A stretch of DNA of 64,000 nucleotides from Owenia fusiformis (Eukaryota > Annelida > Polychaeta > Sabellida > Oweniidae). Positions 63,020-64,000 of the stretch are shown here, one piece after another. The notes beneath the pieces were generated by a model that saw only the letters and a program-made list of their open reading frames with translations, was not told the DNA's origin and searched no databases. The DNA is taken from positions 11,827,915 to 11,891,914 of the forward strand of contig CAIIXF020000001.1 in the NCBI GenBank assembly GCA_903813345.2, in the 5' to 3' direction. Numbering within the stretch: the first letter of the stretch is position 1; every line of letters starts with the position of its first letter. The translations under genes were made by a program, and so were the position numbers.

Positions 63020-64000
63020 AGCTTTTGCAATCACTCACTTGTCCGTCTGTCCATCTGTCCGTCTGTCCGTCTGTCAACAATAGTGGCACGTTTAAAAACC
63101 TCTGTCGATAGAATTCCTGTTTTAAGGTATTTCTGTTCAACATCAATACAGAAAACTCCCCTATGACTCCTGGTTCAAAAGCTCGCCTATTTTCAAAATG
63201 GCCGCCACTTTTGTCTCACGAAATTCACTTTTGATCCATTTCCTAGCTTTACAAATAATTTCAGGGGTCCTACATTGTAAAAATCCATGTCAATGTAAAG
63301 GGTAGATATATGAAATAATTTTGTTACAAAAAATCAGCGAAAAATTATATCCATTTTTTTATTTTCAGCCATCTTAGTTAACATTGATTTGTCTATCTGA
63401 CTCACGAAATCCACTTTCCGTCAATAACAGTGGCACGTTTTAAAACCTCTGTCGATAGGATTCCTGTTTTAAGTTATTTCTGTTCAACATCAATACAGAA
63501 AACTCCCCTATGACTCCTGGTTCAAAAGCTCGCCTATTTTCAAAATGGTCGCCATTTTTGTCTCGCGAAATTCACTTTTGACCCATTTCCTAGCTTTACA
63601 AATAATTTCAAGTGTCCTATATTGTAAAAATCCATGTCAATGTAAAGGGTAGTTGTTTGAAATAATTTTGTTACGAAACATCAGCGAAAAATTATATCCA
63701 TTTTTTTATTTTCAGCCATTTTAGTTAACATTGATTTGTCCATCTGTCTCGCAGAATCCACTTTTGGACCATTTGCCTTAAACCCTCTGTTGATAGGATT
63801 CTAGTTTTAAGTTAATTTTGTTCAACATCAATACAAAAACTCTCCTATGACTCTTGGTTCAAAAGCTGGCCTATTTTCAAAATGGTCGCCATTCTTGTTT
63901 CGCGAAATTCACTTTTTGCCCATTTCCTAGCTTTACAAATAATTTCAGCTGTCCTGCATTGTAAAAAGCCATGTCACTGTAAAGAGTAGTTGTATGAAAT
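63020..64000. repeat. Tandem repeat, period about 345 bp, running off the window end
   Basis: Three units are visible, beginning near 63080, 63425 and 63775. Shared blocks include aacctctgtcgatag, tgttcaacatcaatacagaa, ggttcaaaagctcgcctatt, catttcctagctttacaaat and ccatgtcaatgtaaaggg. The first unit is preceded by a ctgtccgtctgtccgtctgtc simple repeat and agctcacatggtgagct, a motif pair often seen at the head of dispersed repeats in marine invertebrates. No gene here. Confidence 0.85.

Noticed and set aside
1-64000. CRISPR arrays, bacterial operons or phage genes
   Set aside because: Introns, gene families and repeat types are those of an animal genome. The tandem repeats lack spacer-repeat structure.

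Overview
The window is AT-rich nuclear DNA from an animal. Every recognisable gene is split by GT-AG introns, and long stretches between genes and within introns hold inverted-repeat elements, minisatellites and short dispersed repeats. A metazoan-type elongin A, an sds22/PPP1R7 homologue, a small astacin, a membrane-anchored FkbM-type methyltransferase and an sds22-unrelated long LRR protein occur together. With the dispersed-repeat style, this suggests a marine invertebrate, most likely a lophotrochozoan. The phylum cannot be fixed from the sequence alone.

Layout. 1-7.1 kb has no convincing gene, one small MITE-like element and a palindrome. At 7.1-9.0 kb (minus strand) lies a small gene for a secreted, dibasic-processed, six-cysteine peptide. 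9-21.4 kb is repeat-rich: TIR elements, a 53-bp tandem repeat, a tRNA-like SINE, a large foldback and two weak orphan exons. At 21.5-23.9 kb an 809-residue leucine-rich repeat protein is encoded in one exon. 28.1-34.2 kb holds a six-exon astacin-family gene whose catalytic Glu and Met-turn Tyr are both replaced, so it is probably a pseudoprotease. At 34.85-36.1 kb (minus strand) is an FkbM methyltransferase-domain protein with an N-terminal membrane anchor. 36.8-42 kb is repeat territory, including a 1,140-bp element with identical 51-bp terminal inverted repeats and a 5-bp target duplication. 42.7-52.4 kb holds a complete ten-exon elongin A gene of 1,347 codons, enlarged by Ser/His/Lys repeats. 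55.1-61.3 kb contains the first four coding exons of PPP1R7/sds22. At 62.1-62.5 kb (minus strand) are the last two exons of a multi-pass membrane protein, lying in or next to the unfinished PPP1R7 gene. 63.0-64.0 kb is a tandem repeat of about 345 bp.

The genes are not an obvious pathway. Elongin A works in transcription elongation and ubiquitin ligation, and sds22 regulates PP1. The secreted peptide, the astacin and the FkbM protein belong to the secretory route. The most notable observations are the doubly substituted astacin, the unassigned cysteine-rich peptide precursor, the low-complexity expansion of elongin A, and a set of foldback elements, one family of which carries a conserved ATG plus splice-donor-like segment. 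All exon models were built by hand from reading frame, splice phase and family motifs.
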